A stretch of DNA of 64,000 nt, taken from Megascapheus bottae. Lineage: Eukaryota; Chordata; Mammalia; Rodentia; Geomyidae. The position numbers and the translations under genes are program-made. Each line of letters begins with the position of its first letter. Positions within the stretch are counted from its first letter, which is position 1. This document shows positions 1 to 11,091 of this stretch, piece after piece. The DNA lies in the NCBI GenBank assembly GCA_024803745.1, contig JANJXV010000020.1, forward strand, positions 20,872,777-20,936,776, read 5' to 3'. The notes under the pieces were generated by a model. That model ran no database searches. It was not told where the DNA came from and saw only the letters and a program-made list of their open reading frames with translations.

Positions 1-2246
1 TGCATACAGCAAATCCCCTGGTAACTTTTTACTTTAGATAAGGATGCTTACAAGGCAAGGTATGTTGATTCTGTTAATAACACAAAAGGCAGATTTTTGA
101 CACTGCCAAGCTGAGTATGGTCTCTGTAAGTATGTGGAACTTAAAGGACCTGCTACATTTCAGGGCATTCCTGGGATTGAAATGAGAGGAAAGGGGCAAG
201 TAATCCAAAGCCCCATAATACAATTATGTTACTCTTTCTAAAGCACTCTGTGGAAGTGCATCATGATACATTCCACTTAGCCCTTCATTTCAGCCAATTT
301 AACACAAATACAGTATTTACAGGATACATAAAGATGAGGACAACTATGGGCCAGTTATTGGGAGCACTGGCATTAGAGAGTTGGACCTTATAGCAATTAT
401 TTATAAGTCATGTAATAGCATTGTAAAAGTATACGGTGTTATATAATCAATCAGGAAGAAACCTAAGGAGAGTATACATAAAAAGCAAATGCAGAGACAT
501 CAAATAACTTGAATAAAATTAAATAGGGACAATGCTCAACAGCTCTGCTTTCTTTTTCTGGGGTACCGTGAATCATAAAGTCTTCTCAAAAAAAAAAAAG
601 AAAAAGAGGTGAAATGGCAAAATCCAATGATATGACCTAAATGTGGAAGGAAAATAGAATACACCCTGCTGCAGCTAATATACAGTGTGCCACACAGCAG
701 GAGCTCAGTGAATGGCTATTGTTGATAATGACATCACTAATGGGCTATTTACACTTCAGATGTCACATTACTGATTATGGAAATATGATTAGTTAACCAT
801 TCTCAGTAATTTATTTTTCAAAAAAGGCAACATGCAGATTAAAAAAAAAGAAAGCATACAGAATGACCTAGGAAACAGAATAGAAAAGCATCAATGTCAG
901 GAAAAGCATGAAGCAAGGTAACGTGCTATCTTCTGTGCAAGTGATTTCATTAAAACATGCCAGCTCTGGGAAATGGTGAGGAAGTTGTTATTTTTAGGAC
1001 ACAGAGTATATTCTCAGGTCCTATAAAACATTGTGAATGTAGTGACTTCAATGGAAAAATTCATTACTTTAACACAGAAAGCAAATGACAATAAGTCAAA
1101 GGAAAAGCCCTTCACATGCATGGGGGAAAGAGAAGTGAAAAAGAAATAAAGGAAGAAATTTTCATTTCCCAGGACTTACCTTTATTTATTCAACAGGATA
1201 GAATACAGACATGAGGAATTCTGTAAATTCCCCATAAAAATTATATTGTACCATTTTTATATATGGATGTAGGAAATATTACTTTAAAATCTTGTGCTAA
1301 ATTCAGCCAAAAAATTGGCGCATCAAAGGAATTAAGCACAAAGAAAATAAGGCATTTAAAACAGAAGCTAGCATTAATTAGAGTCATAAGTTTTTAAAAA
1401 CTATTTGCCATATTTTATGGAAATATACCTAATTTTACGTAGGGTGGATAGGGATTAAGATCTTAGTTTCCAAAGGAAAAATGCAAGATAGAAATTTATT
1501 ATTGATTGATTGCCTTCTCTTTCTGAGATACCCATGGGGAAAAGAAAAAAAAGTAGATTTAATTTTTTTAATGTTTCAAGGCACCAAGCTGTTCTAGCAG
1601 AGCAGCTAGAACTTGGGAGTCAGTCCAGGCTTTCCAAGAAAGGAAAGGCACATCGAGATCAATCTATCAATCTAGTATTTAGTGGTGCTTTTTACCTCCT
1701 GGCATTTGCTGATTGGTAAGTGGCAAAGGACCAAGAAGTTAAAAGGTTGAATAGAGGTTTATGGCTGTATGCCTGGAAGTCTAAAGCAAGTTGTCTGTAG
1801 CTCAGAGGGATAGAGCTTAGAAAATTGACTAGATTAGAGACCAAATCACTGACTAAAAAGTATGATTAGGTAAATTCAAATTCTGCAGCTATTAAGTAAA
1901 AGAGTTTCCCACAATGCTATACAGCAAGTAATATAAACAATGTAGTACAGGGAGGACCAAAAAAATAGTATGCATGAAACATACACCTGACTCTGAATGG
2001 GAATCAGGAAAGAAGAGCACATTAAGGCCTTACGATGTTTGTATAATTTTCATAGTGTGGGTGGAGTTCAGTGAAATGATCAGATGTGCCACAGGACGGA
2101 AAGAAAAGAACAGACCAAGAAAAGCAAACAAGACTGATGATTCCACCATCAGAAATCTGAAATCATTGTGACTAATCATTTTAATAAAGTAGAGAAGTAG
2201 GAGCTCTCCAAAACAGGAATCTTTATTATAAAAGATACCAAGCAAT
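1..2246. other. Unassigned AT-rich intergenic sequence
   Basis: No gene-like reading frame and no recognisable young repeat. It contains short A-rich runs (about 589-606 and 840-852) and one possible MIR fragment listed separately. Short open frames at 1510-1719 and 1974-2171 have no recognisable motif and are likely chance frames. Confidence 0.6.
670..735 (+). repeat. Possible MIR SINE 3' fragment
   Basis: The string around 'cagtgtgccacacagcagg' followed by 'agctcagtgaatggctatt' resembles the MIR tail (gcctggcacatagtaggtgctcaataaatg). It is short and diverged, so the call is weak. Confidence 0.35.
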
Positions 2247-2481
2247 GCCAGGTGCAGTGGCTCACACCTGTAATCTTAGCTACTCTGGAGGCTGAGATAT
2301 GAGGATCACTGTTCAAAGCCAGATCTTAGCACTAAAGTCTGTGAGACTCTTATTTCCAATTAATCACCAGAAAACGAGAAGTAACACTATGGCTCAAGTT
2401 GTAGAGCGCTAGCCTTGAGCTGAAGAGCTCAGAGACAATTCCCAGGCCCAGAATTCAAGCCCCAGGGCTGACAAAAAAGAA
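2247..2481 (+). repeat. B1-like/Geo dimeric SINE
   Basis: The left half is 7SL-derived: 'ggtgcagtggctcacacctg' then 'gctactctggaggctgagat'. The link is 'tgagactcttatttccaatt'. The right half begins 'gaagtaacactatggctcaa' and ends in an A-rich tail. This is the 7SL-headed dimer repeated many times in the window. It is followed directly by an extra right monomer. Confidence 0.88.
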
Positions 2482-2482
2482 A

Positions 2483-2575
2483 GCTGAAAGTGGAATTGTT
2501 GCTCAAGTGATAGAGTGCAAGCCTTGAACAAAAAGGAAAATTCTCAGAGATAGCATTCAGAGCCTGAATGGACTG
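2483..2575 (+). repeat. Extra right (Geo-type) SINE monomer
   Basis: 'ctgaaagtggaattgttgct' followed by 'caagtgatagagtgcaagcc' repeats the right monomer of the preceding SINE, without its own 7SL or tRNA head. Together with 2247-2481 it makes a three-unit array. Confidence 0.7.
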
Positions 2576-2683
2576 GCACACAAGCACACATAAATATTTA
2601 TAACACAATATATAATATATGCTATATTATATATACTCATACATACACACAGATATATTCCCTAGATTTGGACATGAACAAAG

Positions 2684-2727
<44 letters not shown>

Positions 2728-2742
2728 GATAGATAGATAGAT
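2684..2742. repeat. (GATA)n microsatellite
   Basis: About 14 GATA units interrupted once by 'gatgat'. Expected to vary in length between individuals. Confidence 0.95.
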
Positions 2743-3229
2743 GCATATATATAATCACATAGATCTTGACAGGCATATATATATACATCAAGATCTATGG
2801 GATTAAACTAAAGCAATAAATAATCTAGAAATGAACAGCTATCGAATACATTAATATTCAATACTATCTTATAATGTTTGAAAAGACAAAGAAAATTAAG
2901 CTAATTTAAATTGTCTATGGAGTAAATGTTGACAAAGTAAGCATATTACAATAACAACAATATTTCACAAATAGGTAAATATCTTTGTAATTGTTAAGGG
3001 AATGAAGTCCTTAACTAGAAATCTTTTCCAATAAGAAAACATATACCTAGATAACACAGAGATTGTGCAAATGTTTGCAGAGGAAGAAAGGATGGAATTA
3101 CTTTGTAGTTCATCTAATAAAGTCCATAGAATATAAATTCTGAAAACTGTACATTAAGACAGGTAAGTATCTGAAAACTATATATCAAGGGCAGGTAAAT
3201 ATCTCCTAATCACTTTGATGAACACAGAT
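2743..3229. other. Unassigned AT-rich sequence
   Basis: No gene or recognised repeat. TA-rich runs occur on both sides of the GATA array, which may have grown in low-complexity DNA. Confidence 0.5.
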
Positions 3230-3440
3230 GTATTCTAAACCTCAGCAAAATATATATTATGATACATAAAAATTAGAGTGTACCACAAAAGATTTCACAA
3301 ATGCAAGGGTAATTTGCCCATCTACCTAAACAATCAATGAATATTATAAGATTAACTGAACAACAGAAAAGTTATATAAACATGTCAATAAATTCAGAGA
3401 AAAATAAATTTTCAAGAGTTAAAAAATACAAAATAAACTA
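3230..3440 (+). repeat. Ancient LINE-1 ORF2 fragment
   Basis: 'aatgcaagggtaatttgccc', then 'caatcaatgaatattataag', then 'catgtcaataaattcagaga' follow the order of the L1 reverse-transcriptase region (aatgcaaggatggttcaa, aatcaatcaatgtaat, atctcaatagatgcagaa). It is heavily diverged and has no open frame. Confidence 0.5.
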
Positions 3441-6244
3441 TATATGAAAGATCTTTCTCATTTGGCAAAATATGCCTATAAAATGGGAGCAGATAACACA
3501 TCTAATAAAATATTTTAAAATTTCCCCTCAAATTTGTCTTTATTTGATCGTAGAGCCTAGTCAGTATAATAAATCAATGGAAATCAACATGGGATCAGAA
3601 AGAATAATACAAGCAATGAAAATCTTATTAGGTCCAGATTTTCAAATGCTATGATTTTTTGCACAATAAACCTAAAACAATATGCAGAAAAATAGTGAGA
3701 ATGTGACATTGTTCCAAATAAATTCAACATATTAACATTAAATGCATTTATATAGCAAAAAAAGAATATAACAAATGTTACAAGAACATTAATAAAAGAA
3801 TCAAAAGACCAAAAATACAATAGGGTCATATTGGAAACGTGCTCATGATACTAGAGTTGATAAGAACTGACATCAGATCTTGGTTTTCAAGTGTGTGAAA
3901 ATGATCTGCAGATATCTCAGAACAGTCGCTAGGAATAAACAGAGGACCTAATTTTACTGCTCTCTCAAAATAAGGGGAAAAGCTACAATCAAGTTAGAAG
4001 AGCTGTAAGAAAGCTCACGAAAACTGATTTGCACTGGAGTTCTGTCTTTACAGCCAATGACAAAGTACTGAAAGCATTGCAGCTGGGACGTTGTTAAGTA
4101 CTACAGGAATATACCTGATGACATTTCGAGAGTCCAATGAAGGTGTTAGGGAAGGAGTGTGAATTACAGAGCAAACAAGATGGAGAAATGATACTACAAC
4201 AACAAAAGGAGAATCTACTACATCTGCAAGTGGGTCATGAAACATTTTCAGGGATCCATCCCAAAGGTGCCATAGAATGGAGTATCTGTGGCAATACATC
4301 ATTGGAAACCCCTCATAGAGTACATATGTAGTTTGCTCTATAGTGCTATTAATAGGATTTTAACAGAAATAGTCCTGTTTAATAGGACTATTCTACATCT
4401 GTGGGAAGTAACTGCAAGAGAGAGAAGACATACATGACATGCCTATGCAAAGGAAAAATAAAAGGTGCCATAGGGATGAAAAACTTAAGATGGGTCAGCT
4501 TCTATGCAGAACCTATTGTGTATTTTAACAACAGCATTTAGAAGCACAATGTACCAAAAAGGCAAAAAAATTATACATATAAAATATATATATGGTTTTG
4601 TATCTTTTACCCCGATTCAAGAGAAATAAAACTAATTCTACTTCTGTGATGGATAAGAGAAATTTCAGTTGTGTCATGAAGAATTGAATCAGGGATTCAA
4701 TCAAGAAACCAGCATCTACCAAATAAATGGAAGCAGGGACCAGATAAAGTGTGCGACAGACCTAGAAACTAATTTGTAGACAGAATGGACATAAATGCTA
4801 CCTAAGGAGCCCAGCAGAGCACAGAGGCAGTGGATAAAAGGGTCGCTAAGAGCCAGAAGTCACAGGTGCTCTTTCCAGGTTAAGATCATGAAGCAGGTGT
4901 CTCTAAGAAGAGTACCAGAGAGATGTGGACACATTATTTATGTAGACACTAAACTATACGCTGTTTCCCCATGGATTCTGAAGCCTCCGGGCCCACCACC
5001 ACTTTTGTTGTCAGCAGTGGATCATGATAAGAGCAGAAGCAGACTTTCGCAAAGCAACGTACCTCCCTATCTCACTCAAAGTTCAACTTACTGTGTACTG
5101 TAGAGGTTACAGTGGGTGTTCCAAAGAAAAAGGAGAAAAGGATAGCAAGGCGGAAAGGAAGAGTTTCTTATCCTAAAAGAGAAAGAAAGGTATATAAATT
5201 CTGTCCCTAGATTTTGGATCCCCGAGGTCTGTCTTGCTTCATGGAAAAAACAGGGCTCTGGGATCTCAAACCAAGCCTTGGATGCTAACCCAGCACAATG
5301 TATTGGAATATCATCTTTTTCTGAATATTCCTGACATTGACTCTGTAGCACCCACTGTGAAAAATGCTGAGGTCCCTGAGTACGAAGGAAATTTTTAAAT
5401 AAAATCAAACATTCCAATGTTATTTTACCTCAAGAAATTCTTACAGTGGATAATGAAAACATTCAACACCAGATTTGATAGGCATCTCTGCGTCGATTGC
5501 TCTGGCCTTGCTTGACTACATTTATATCAGCAATACATAAGCGGTCTTGCCAGGATAGTCCTCTAGCAGAATATCAGCCCTGAGCATTTGTCTTACAAAG
5601 ATATGAGATAGAAATGTGCTCAAATATGCATTTTACTATGTGAAATAAACTTTAACATTCATTTGTATGTATCTTATGTTTTTCTACCAGTGACTGAAGC
5701 ATAAATACATATTCTCTGATGAAATAAGGATCCAGCTTATAAAATAACATCATAACCACATACAGTGTCACATCAGAACAAGCATGATCATGACACACTG
5801 GATTTTAGAGATCCTATGGTGAGCTTGCACCCATAAAACTCAAGTCAATTTTTAGCCCCAGGACCAATAGAGCAGGCCACGTTGCAGTTCACAGGATGGC
5901 TAATGGGGCAAATAGTGCGCAGAATCCCTTACCTCTCTTTGATTCCCACACAGAATCCAGTTTTAGAACATCAATTTGAAGAATGACATAAGCTTGTCCT
6001 ACTTAAAAGAGCCTATGACTTTCCACGACATCATCAACTATTTTCAACTCAGCTTGTCAAGTTTAATTTGGTCCCTTTAACATATATTTAAAAAATTCTT
6101 CCCTCAGAAATAACTAATGACAAGGTCTGCTTCACTGACAGAGAACACTACTTTGAAACTTAATCCTTGCATGCAGCCATGATAGCCAACTATTTGACAA
6201 GCTTCAAAATCATGGGTTACCAGGCACCAATAACCAGTTTCTCT
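3441..6244. other. Unassigned sequence, part more GC-rich
   Basis: No recognised gene. The stretch 4780-5420 is less AT-rich than its surroundings and holds a 102-codon frame (4795-5103, +) and a 109-codon frame (5088-5417, -). Neither shows a motif I recognise, and I see no convincing splice structure. It may be an old repeat of unknown family or a single-copy remnant. Confidence 0.4.
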
Positions 6245-6350
6245 CAAGGTTACAATAATCCTAGCTATTAAGGATGCTGAGACACAAAGGGTTCAAAGTC
6301 AGTCTCCGCAGAAATGTCTGTGAGACTTTCCTGTGGCATATATGTACAAC
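6245..6350 (+). repeat. Degenerate B1-like SINE left monomer
   Basis: 'ataatcctagctattaagga' then 'gttcaaagtcagtctccgca' and 'gtctgtgagactttcctgtg' match the order of the 7SL-type left half. The head and the right monomer are missing. Confidence 0.6.
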
Positions 6351-6617
6351 TCGAGTCTAATTATAACTGTGATAAGGAGAAATGGTATATTGACCTTCAT
6401 TGAACACAAAGATAAACCAGAAATAAACTGCTGGTTTTTAAGCCTCTGACATTTTGTAATTGTTTAATATGTGACATTATTTAATCTCCTTGGCCCATCC
6501 TGACATTTAAAAAAATCAAACATAGACCCATGCTTTTTTTCTCCAGGATCTGTTTATATTTAAACATATCAAATATCACAAGCATCCATAACAAAGACGA
6601 AAAATTTTGAAAAGTAA

Positions 6618-6848
6618 TTTTTTGTGGGTAATGGAGCTTGAACTCTGGGCCTGGGTATTGTCCCTGAGCTCTTCAGCTCAAGGCTACCACTCTACCCTTG
6701 AGCGAAGCCCCACTTCCAGTTTTCTAGTGATTAATTGGAAACAAGAGTCTCATGTTCTTTTGTGCCTGGGCTGGCTTTGAACAGTGATCCTCAGATCTCA
6801 GTCTTCTGAGTAGCTAGGATTATAGGTGTGAGCCACTGCACCGGTTGA
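6618..6848 (-). repeat. B1-like/Geo dimeric SINE
   Basis: Read on the minus strand this is the complete 7SL-headed dimer. On the plus strand it shows 'gctcttcagctcaaggctac', 'gattaattggaaacaagagt' and 'tgagtagctaggattatagg'. It sits in antisense orientation with a short T-rich tail at its left end. Confidence 0.88.
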
Positions 6849-6867
6849 AAAGTAAGTTTTAAGACTC

Positions 6868-6946
6868 TAGTTGTGATGGCACATACCTTGTAATCATAGC
6901 TATCTGAGATAGAATTAAGAGAACCAGTGTGAGGCTAGCCATGAAA
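6868..6946 (+). repeat. B1-like SINE left monomer fragment
   Basis: 'tgtgatggcacataccttgt' then 'aatcatagctatctgagata' is a diverged 7SL-type left monomer. It runs straight into a (CA)n tract, which may have grown from its 3' end. Confidence 0.55.
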
Positions 6947-6947
6947 C

Positions 6948-6954
<7 letters not shown>

Positions 6955-6993
<39 letters not shown>
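6955..6993. repeat. (CA)n microsatellite
   Basis: About 19 uninterrupted CA units. Confidence 0.95.
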
Positions 6994-6995
<2 letters not shown>

Positions 6996-7709
6996 CATAC
7001 AAGCACACATGCACATGCACGACTGTGAATACTAAACAAAAATTGACTAGGAGCATAGAACAGATGGTAGAGTTACTTGCTTAGTAAATGCATAGCCCTT
7101 AGACACATAAAAATAGAACCTTGGTGACATAGTTAGCTCACACAGTAGGAGTTAGCACTGGATACCACTGTGATAAGGGCGCCAGGTTAGGAATTTTATA
7201 GATGCATATAAAGATGTCCACAGCCAGAGCTCTTCAGCATGTAAAACACTGCATAAAATCTTTCTACGGCCTCCTAGATCACACTCCAAAATCTGATGAC
7301 TAAAGCATCACTGGCAAATCCATTGTAAGTAATTTATAAGCACTAACCAAAAGTTGAGAGAAATGCATAAAAGAGACACCATGATCTATGTATGAAAGTC
7401 TGGATTTTCGCTTCAAAGGATAGAAAATTTCAAACCAAAAGATTGCTGTCATACCATAGATTACTTCCTGCACTGACATTACTGAAAAATGCTATTTTTA
7501 ACATTATTACCACTTAGAAATGACATCATCATATGCCTGGACATATAAATGTTATTTTCGTAGGGTCATGACAGGAAAAAAGGCGGCAGATTTTCATAGA
7601 ACTGTATGTTCAGTGTCACTCACTTTAAATAGGACTGCAGCCTAGTTCTGGCAATGTAAATATATTTTGTTTTTGTTTTTAATCTTATTTTTCTGTTGTG
7701 TCTTTTATT
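6994..7709. other. Unassigned sequence
   Basis: No gene or clear repeat recognised. Confidence 0.5.
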
Positions 7710-7812
7710 TGTTTTGTCAGATTTTTTGCAGGATATAGGATTTGAATTTAAGCCTTGTGATTATTAGAAAAGCATTCTACCCACATGAGCTATATGCCCA
7801 ATCCATTCTGCT
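7710..7812 (-). repeat. Degenerate tRNA-derived (ID-like) SINE
   Basis: On the plus strand 'ggatttgaatttaagccttg' followed by 'gaaaagcattctacccacat' and 'gagctatatgccc' is the reverse of a tRNA-Ala/ID-type head (box B, anticodon arm, box A). It is monomeric and older than the IDL-Geo copies. Confidence 0.5.
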
Positions 7813-8298
7813 TGAAGATTATGGTTTGGTTTCATTTGTTTTTTTGCTTTTTTTTTTTTTTAAGGTGAGAGCGTCTAGCTTACCACTGATCTGCGCTCAC
7901 CCACCCCTCAATCCCGGGGCTTGAGCTGCAAGCCTCCTGCTTGGGTACACCTCAAGAAATATTTATTAAATCAGTGATTAAATTCCATTTAGAAATAATA
8001 AACTAAATTGAAAATGTGTGTCATAGGTATTCATGCTGTCATATCAGAAGGAAAATAGGTTTATATTTCCTAGCACAAAAATAAAGAACTACATAGGTTT
8101 ACTGAGATTTGAAAAATCACTGTATTATCAAGAAACTTATTTTTCTACCTGAAATTTATAGCACAGACAGAGACAAGTGTCAGTAATGAGAAATAAATAT
8201 AGGGAAATACCTTGGCCATAAGAATCCCTAAGAAGTGAAGGACATACCTTCCTACAATATTGAAAACCCTTTTTGACCTTAAAAATTGTTACTGTGGA
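7813..8298. other. Poly-T tract and unassigned sequence
   Basis: A T-run at about 7848-7862 is followed by about 90 bases that are more GC-rich ('cacccctcaatcccggggct'). These could be an unrecognised antisense retroelement. The rest is unassigned. Confidence 0.4.
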
Positions 8299-8490
8299 GC
8301 CGGGAGTTTGGCCTAGTGGTTAAAGTGCTTGCCTAGCATGCACGAAGACCCGGGTTCGATTCCTCGGTGCCACATACATAGAAAAAAGCCGGGAGTGGTG
8401 CTGAGGTTCAAGTGGTAGAACTCTAGCCTTGAGAAAGTCCAAGGACAGTACTCAGGCCCTGAGCTCAAGACCAGGACTAGCAAAAAAAAA
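8299..8490 (+). repeat. IDL-Geo dimeric SINE, near complete
   Basis: The left half begins 'gccgggagtttggcctagtg' with box A-like 'tggcctagtggttaaagtgc' and box B 'gggttcgattcc'. The right half begins 'gccgggagtggtgctgaggt'. An A tail follows. The flanks are a near-perfect TSD, AAAAATTGTTACTGTG at 8281-8296 and AAAAATTGTTATTGTG at 8487-8502, overlapping the A tail. This supports L1-type insertion. It is a mobile element, not a tRNA gene. Confidence 0.92.
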
Positions 8491-8728
8491 ATTGTTATTG
8501 TGTGAATCAAACCCTCACTGTTCACATCTCTGACCTTGCAGAAATATACCCAAACAGAAAATATTAGTATTTGGTGCTTCCAACATAGCCTTAAACTGGT
8601 CATGACTGATTCAAAACTATTTTAAAAGTTTATTGAGATGACTAGAATACAGTTGAGAAATATTACTATGGTAGGTTTCCTAACAGAAAATTATAAAACA
8701 TAAAATAAGATTTTAAAAAAATGGAAAG

Positions 8729-8914
8729 GGCAATGAGTCTGGCCTAGTGGTAGAGTGCTTGCATAGGATGCATGAAGACCCAGGTATGATTCCTCAGTTC
8801 CACATACACAGAATAATCTGGCAGCAGTGCTGTGCCTCAAATGATAGAGCACTAGCTTTGAGAAAGCCCAAGGACAGTACTCAGGCTCTGAGTTCAAGCC
8901 TTTGGACTGGTGAA
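8729..8914 (+). repeat. IDL-Geo dimeric SINE
   Basis: 'gtctggcctagtggtagagt' head, linker 'ccacatacacagaataatct', right monomer ending 'gttcaagcctttggactggt'. The tail has become the AAT microsatellite that follows. Confidence 0.88.
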
Positions 8915-8945
8915 ATAATAATAATAATTAATAATAATAATAATG
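8915..8945. repeat. (AAT)n microsatellite in SINE tail
   Basis: About ten AAT units with one slip ('aattaataat'), directly after the SINE. It probably arose from the A tail. Confidence 0.9.
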
Positions 8946-9016
8946 CAAGCTCTAATTAGTGCCCAGAGGTATACAAAATACAGTCACTGAGTCATTTGGT
9001 TATCTATGGCTTATCA

Positions 9017-9051
9017 AGAGATCCTTGTCAGAGATCTTGAAAAGGATCTCT
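9017..9051. repeat. Imperfectly spaced inverted repeat
   Basis: Perfect 10-bp arms, AGAGATCCTT at 9017-9026 and AAGGATCTCT at 9042-9051, with a 15-base spacer. No T-run or gene nearby suggests a function. Confidence 0.6.
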
Positions 9052-9282
9052 GAAAATGTCATCTATTTCAGAGAAAATGGCAGAAGGAATTAAGTTTCAA
9101 GGTAAGCTGTCCTTCCTAAAGAGAAAAGCACTTAAATCAACAAGCCAAGCAAGAAGGCAATTACTAAAATAGTGACAGACTGTCCTAGACATGGTTGAAA
9201 GAGTTCTAGCAAATAAGATTTTAAAGATAACCAAAGTAGCTGTTTGTAGAAACAATAAATGAGAATTTGTGGGATTTTTGTG

Positions 9283-9378
9283 TTTTGTTTTTTTTTTTTT
9301 GCCATGATGGAGCTTGAGCACCGGTCCTTGTACATGCTAGACAGGTGATCTATGGCTGTGATTCATCCCAGGTCTGCT
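9283..9378 (-). repeat. tRNA-derived (ID-like) SINE monomer
   Basis: A T tract is followed by 'ggagcttgagcaccggtcct', 'tgtacatgctagacaggtga' and 'tgtgattcatcccagg', the reverse complement of an ID-type tRNA-Ala-derived SINE. It has no right monomer, so it is an older family than IDL-Geo. Confidence 0.65.
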
Positions 9379-9494
9379 TTGAACTTGGGAATTTACGTCC
9401 CTCCTGCTTGAGAGCTCTCACCCTCTTAAGAGCCCTCAGTGTGCAGTAGCAACTTAGGAGGCAAGGAAGCAGCAACGATACCAGCTGTCCACTG

Positions 9495-9655
9495 TTAAAC
9501 ACACGTGCTACACCAGGCACTCCGTGAAATACTTCACATGTGTTCATTCGGGTTAAACCTAATAACAACCCAATGAAGGAAGTCTTGTTATTATCTTTTT
9601 TCATGGGATTTGATTCCATCAGTGATAAAGACTGCATGGCAAATTAGTGGTAGAC
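9495..9655 (-). repeat. MIR SINE
   Basis: 'gctacaccaggcactccgtg' then 'acatgtgttcattcgggtta' and 'aatgaaggaagtcttgttat' is the minus-strand MIR order (tgccaggcactg, ttaactcatttaatcc, ctatgaggtaggtactatt). Confidence 0.7.
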
Positions 9656-10700
9656 ATAGGAAACTTTGTTGTTCTTCTTTGATTTCTTGAATTCCAAGTC
9701 CTATATTTTTAGCAACAATATCATCTCCTGATGCTTCAGAATTACACAATGGGTGTGAAGATATAAAGAGAATGTTAGTGTTCTTACTTTTTGTTGATGG
9801 AAACATATTGTACAATAAAGCAGCACGCTGACATTGCTCTCACATCATTAAATAACTTCCCGGAAAGCAGTATCCCCAGACAATATCATTTAATTAGTCC
9901 ATGTCAATCACATGCATATATCTTCCTCTCACAAACTGTGAATATCTTCATCAAAGTATTTTTTTCAAATCACTGCCTACTTCGCATAAATTAGAGCTCA
10001 AGCTAGACATTGACTGTATATGTAAACTCAAACAGCAAATATATATACTTATCAATTATCACTAGATAATTGAACCATGATAATTTAGTGAGCTTAATCT
10101 TCACTCACTAGGATTTATAGTGCATTCCTCTTGTAAGGTGATGCATCTGTTCCTTCAGGATCCCCTTCTCCAGTTCTAACCCAGGTTAAAGAGCATACAT
10201 AACTATGTAGTAAAGTTATATTGATGCAGAGGCATCTCTTTCCTTGTCCCTCAAATCTTTATTGTTCAACAGGTTTCAACACTGTACTCTATGCCATCTT
10301 CATGCACAATGTATTTTGCTATTGTTTGCCCTCTGAGCAGTAAAAGAGGTTGTTCTGATTAAAATACACCTATGATCAAAAACTATGCTGAAAATCTTTG
10401 GTATAATAAAAACACACTAAAAAGAAATAAGTGAGAGGAAAGTAAAACAAATTCCACCTGTGGGGCAGCTGTCAGCAGCCGGGGGAAGGGGAAGAGAGAG
10501 GGCAAACCAGAGTGAATATGGGACTTTATAGTCATAAATAAAAATAGAACAATAAAAACTACTAAAATTATTGTAAGAAGGGAAGGGGGTTAGAGCGTGA
10601 TAGAGAGGGTGACAATGAATCACACTGTAGACATGTACAGAAAAGATACAGAGACATCTCACCTGGTAATATTAGTATATGTCAATGAATTTTTTTAATT
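9656..10700. other. Unassigned sequence
   Basis: No gene recognised. A purine-rich patch lies at about 10478-10503. The minus-strand frame at 10417-10662 has no recognisable motif. Confidence 0.5.
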
Positions 10701-10719
10701 AGAAAAAAGATGCAGAGAA

Positions 10720-10860
10720 ATCAAGATAAGCAGGGGGAGGATGGGAGGGAAATGGGGACCATGTCATGGGAAAGGGTATCAAGGTTTGTGAAGCAATGCA
10801 CCTTCTATCTGGTGAATATAATGTAACCCTTCTATTAATCACAATAAAAAATTTAAAAAA
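10720..10860 (+). mobile_element. LINE-1 3' tail-only insertion
   Basis: This is only the last ~140 bp of the local L1 3' UTR: a G-rich tract ('gcagggggaggatgggaggg'), then 'gcaccttctatctggtgaat', 'taacccttctattaatcaca' and an AATAAA-type A tail. The TSD is AGAAAAAAGATGCAGAGAA at 10701-10719, repeated with one change in its first 17 bases at 10861-10877. So this is a complete, severely 5'-truncated insertion. Confidence 0.85.
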
Positions 10861-10882
10861 AGAAAAATGATGCAGAACTGGT

Positions 10883-11091
10883 GCCAGGAGGTTAGCCTAG
10901 TGGTAGAGTGCTTGCCTAGCATACATGAAGACCCAGATTCAATTCCCCGGTACCACATACATAGAAAAAAAAAACGGAAGCAGTAATGTGGCTCAAGTGG
11001 TAGAGCTCTAGCCTTGAGAAAGTCCAAGGACAGTACTCAGGCCCTGAGTTCAAATCCCAGGTCTGGCAAAAAAAAAGAAAAAAGAAAAATA
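10883..11091 (+). repeat. IDL-Geo dimeric SINE
   Basis: Starts 'gccaggaggttagcctagtg'. Box B is altered ('agattcaattcc'). The linker is extended by ten A residues ('cataga' then A-run). The right monomer is full length with tail 'aaaaaaaaagaaaaaagaaa'. It lies a few bases past the L1 tail's right TSD. Confidence 0.9.

Noticed and set aside
2684..2742. CRISPR-like or satellite array
   Set aside because: It is a plain GATA microsatellite. There are no spaced direct repeats of CRISPR type anywhere in the window, and the genome is mammalian.
4795..5103. 102-codon frame in the GC-richer part at 4.8-5.4 kb
   Set aside because: No known motif and no supporting gene structure. Kept only as unassigned sequence.
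8299..8375. tRNA gene suggested by A and B boxes
   Set aside because: The boxes belong to the left half of the IDL-Geo SINE, which is repeated about thirteen times with A tails and TSDs. No mature tRNA cloverleaf gene is supported.
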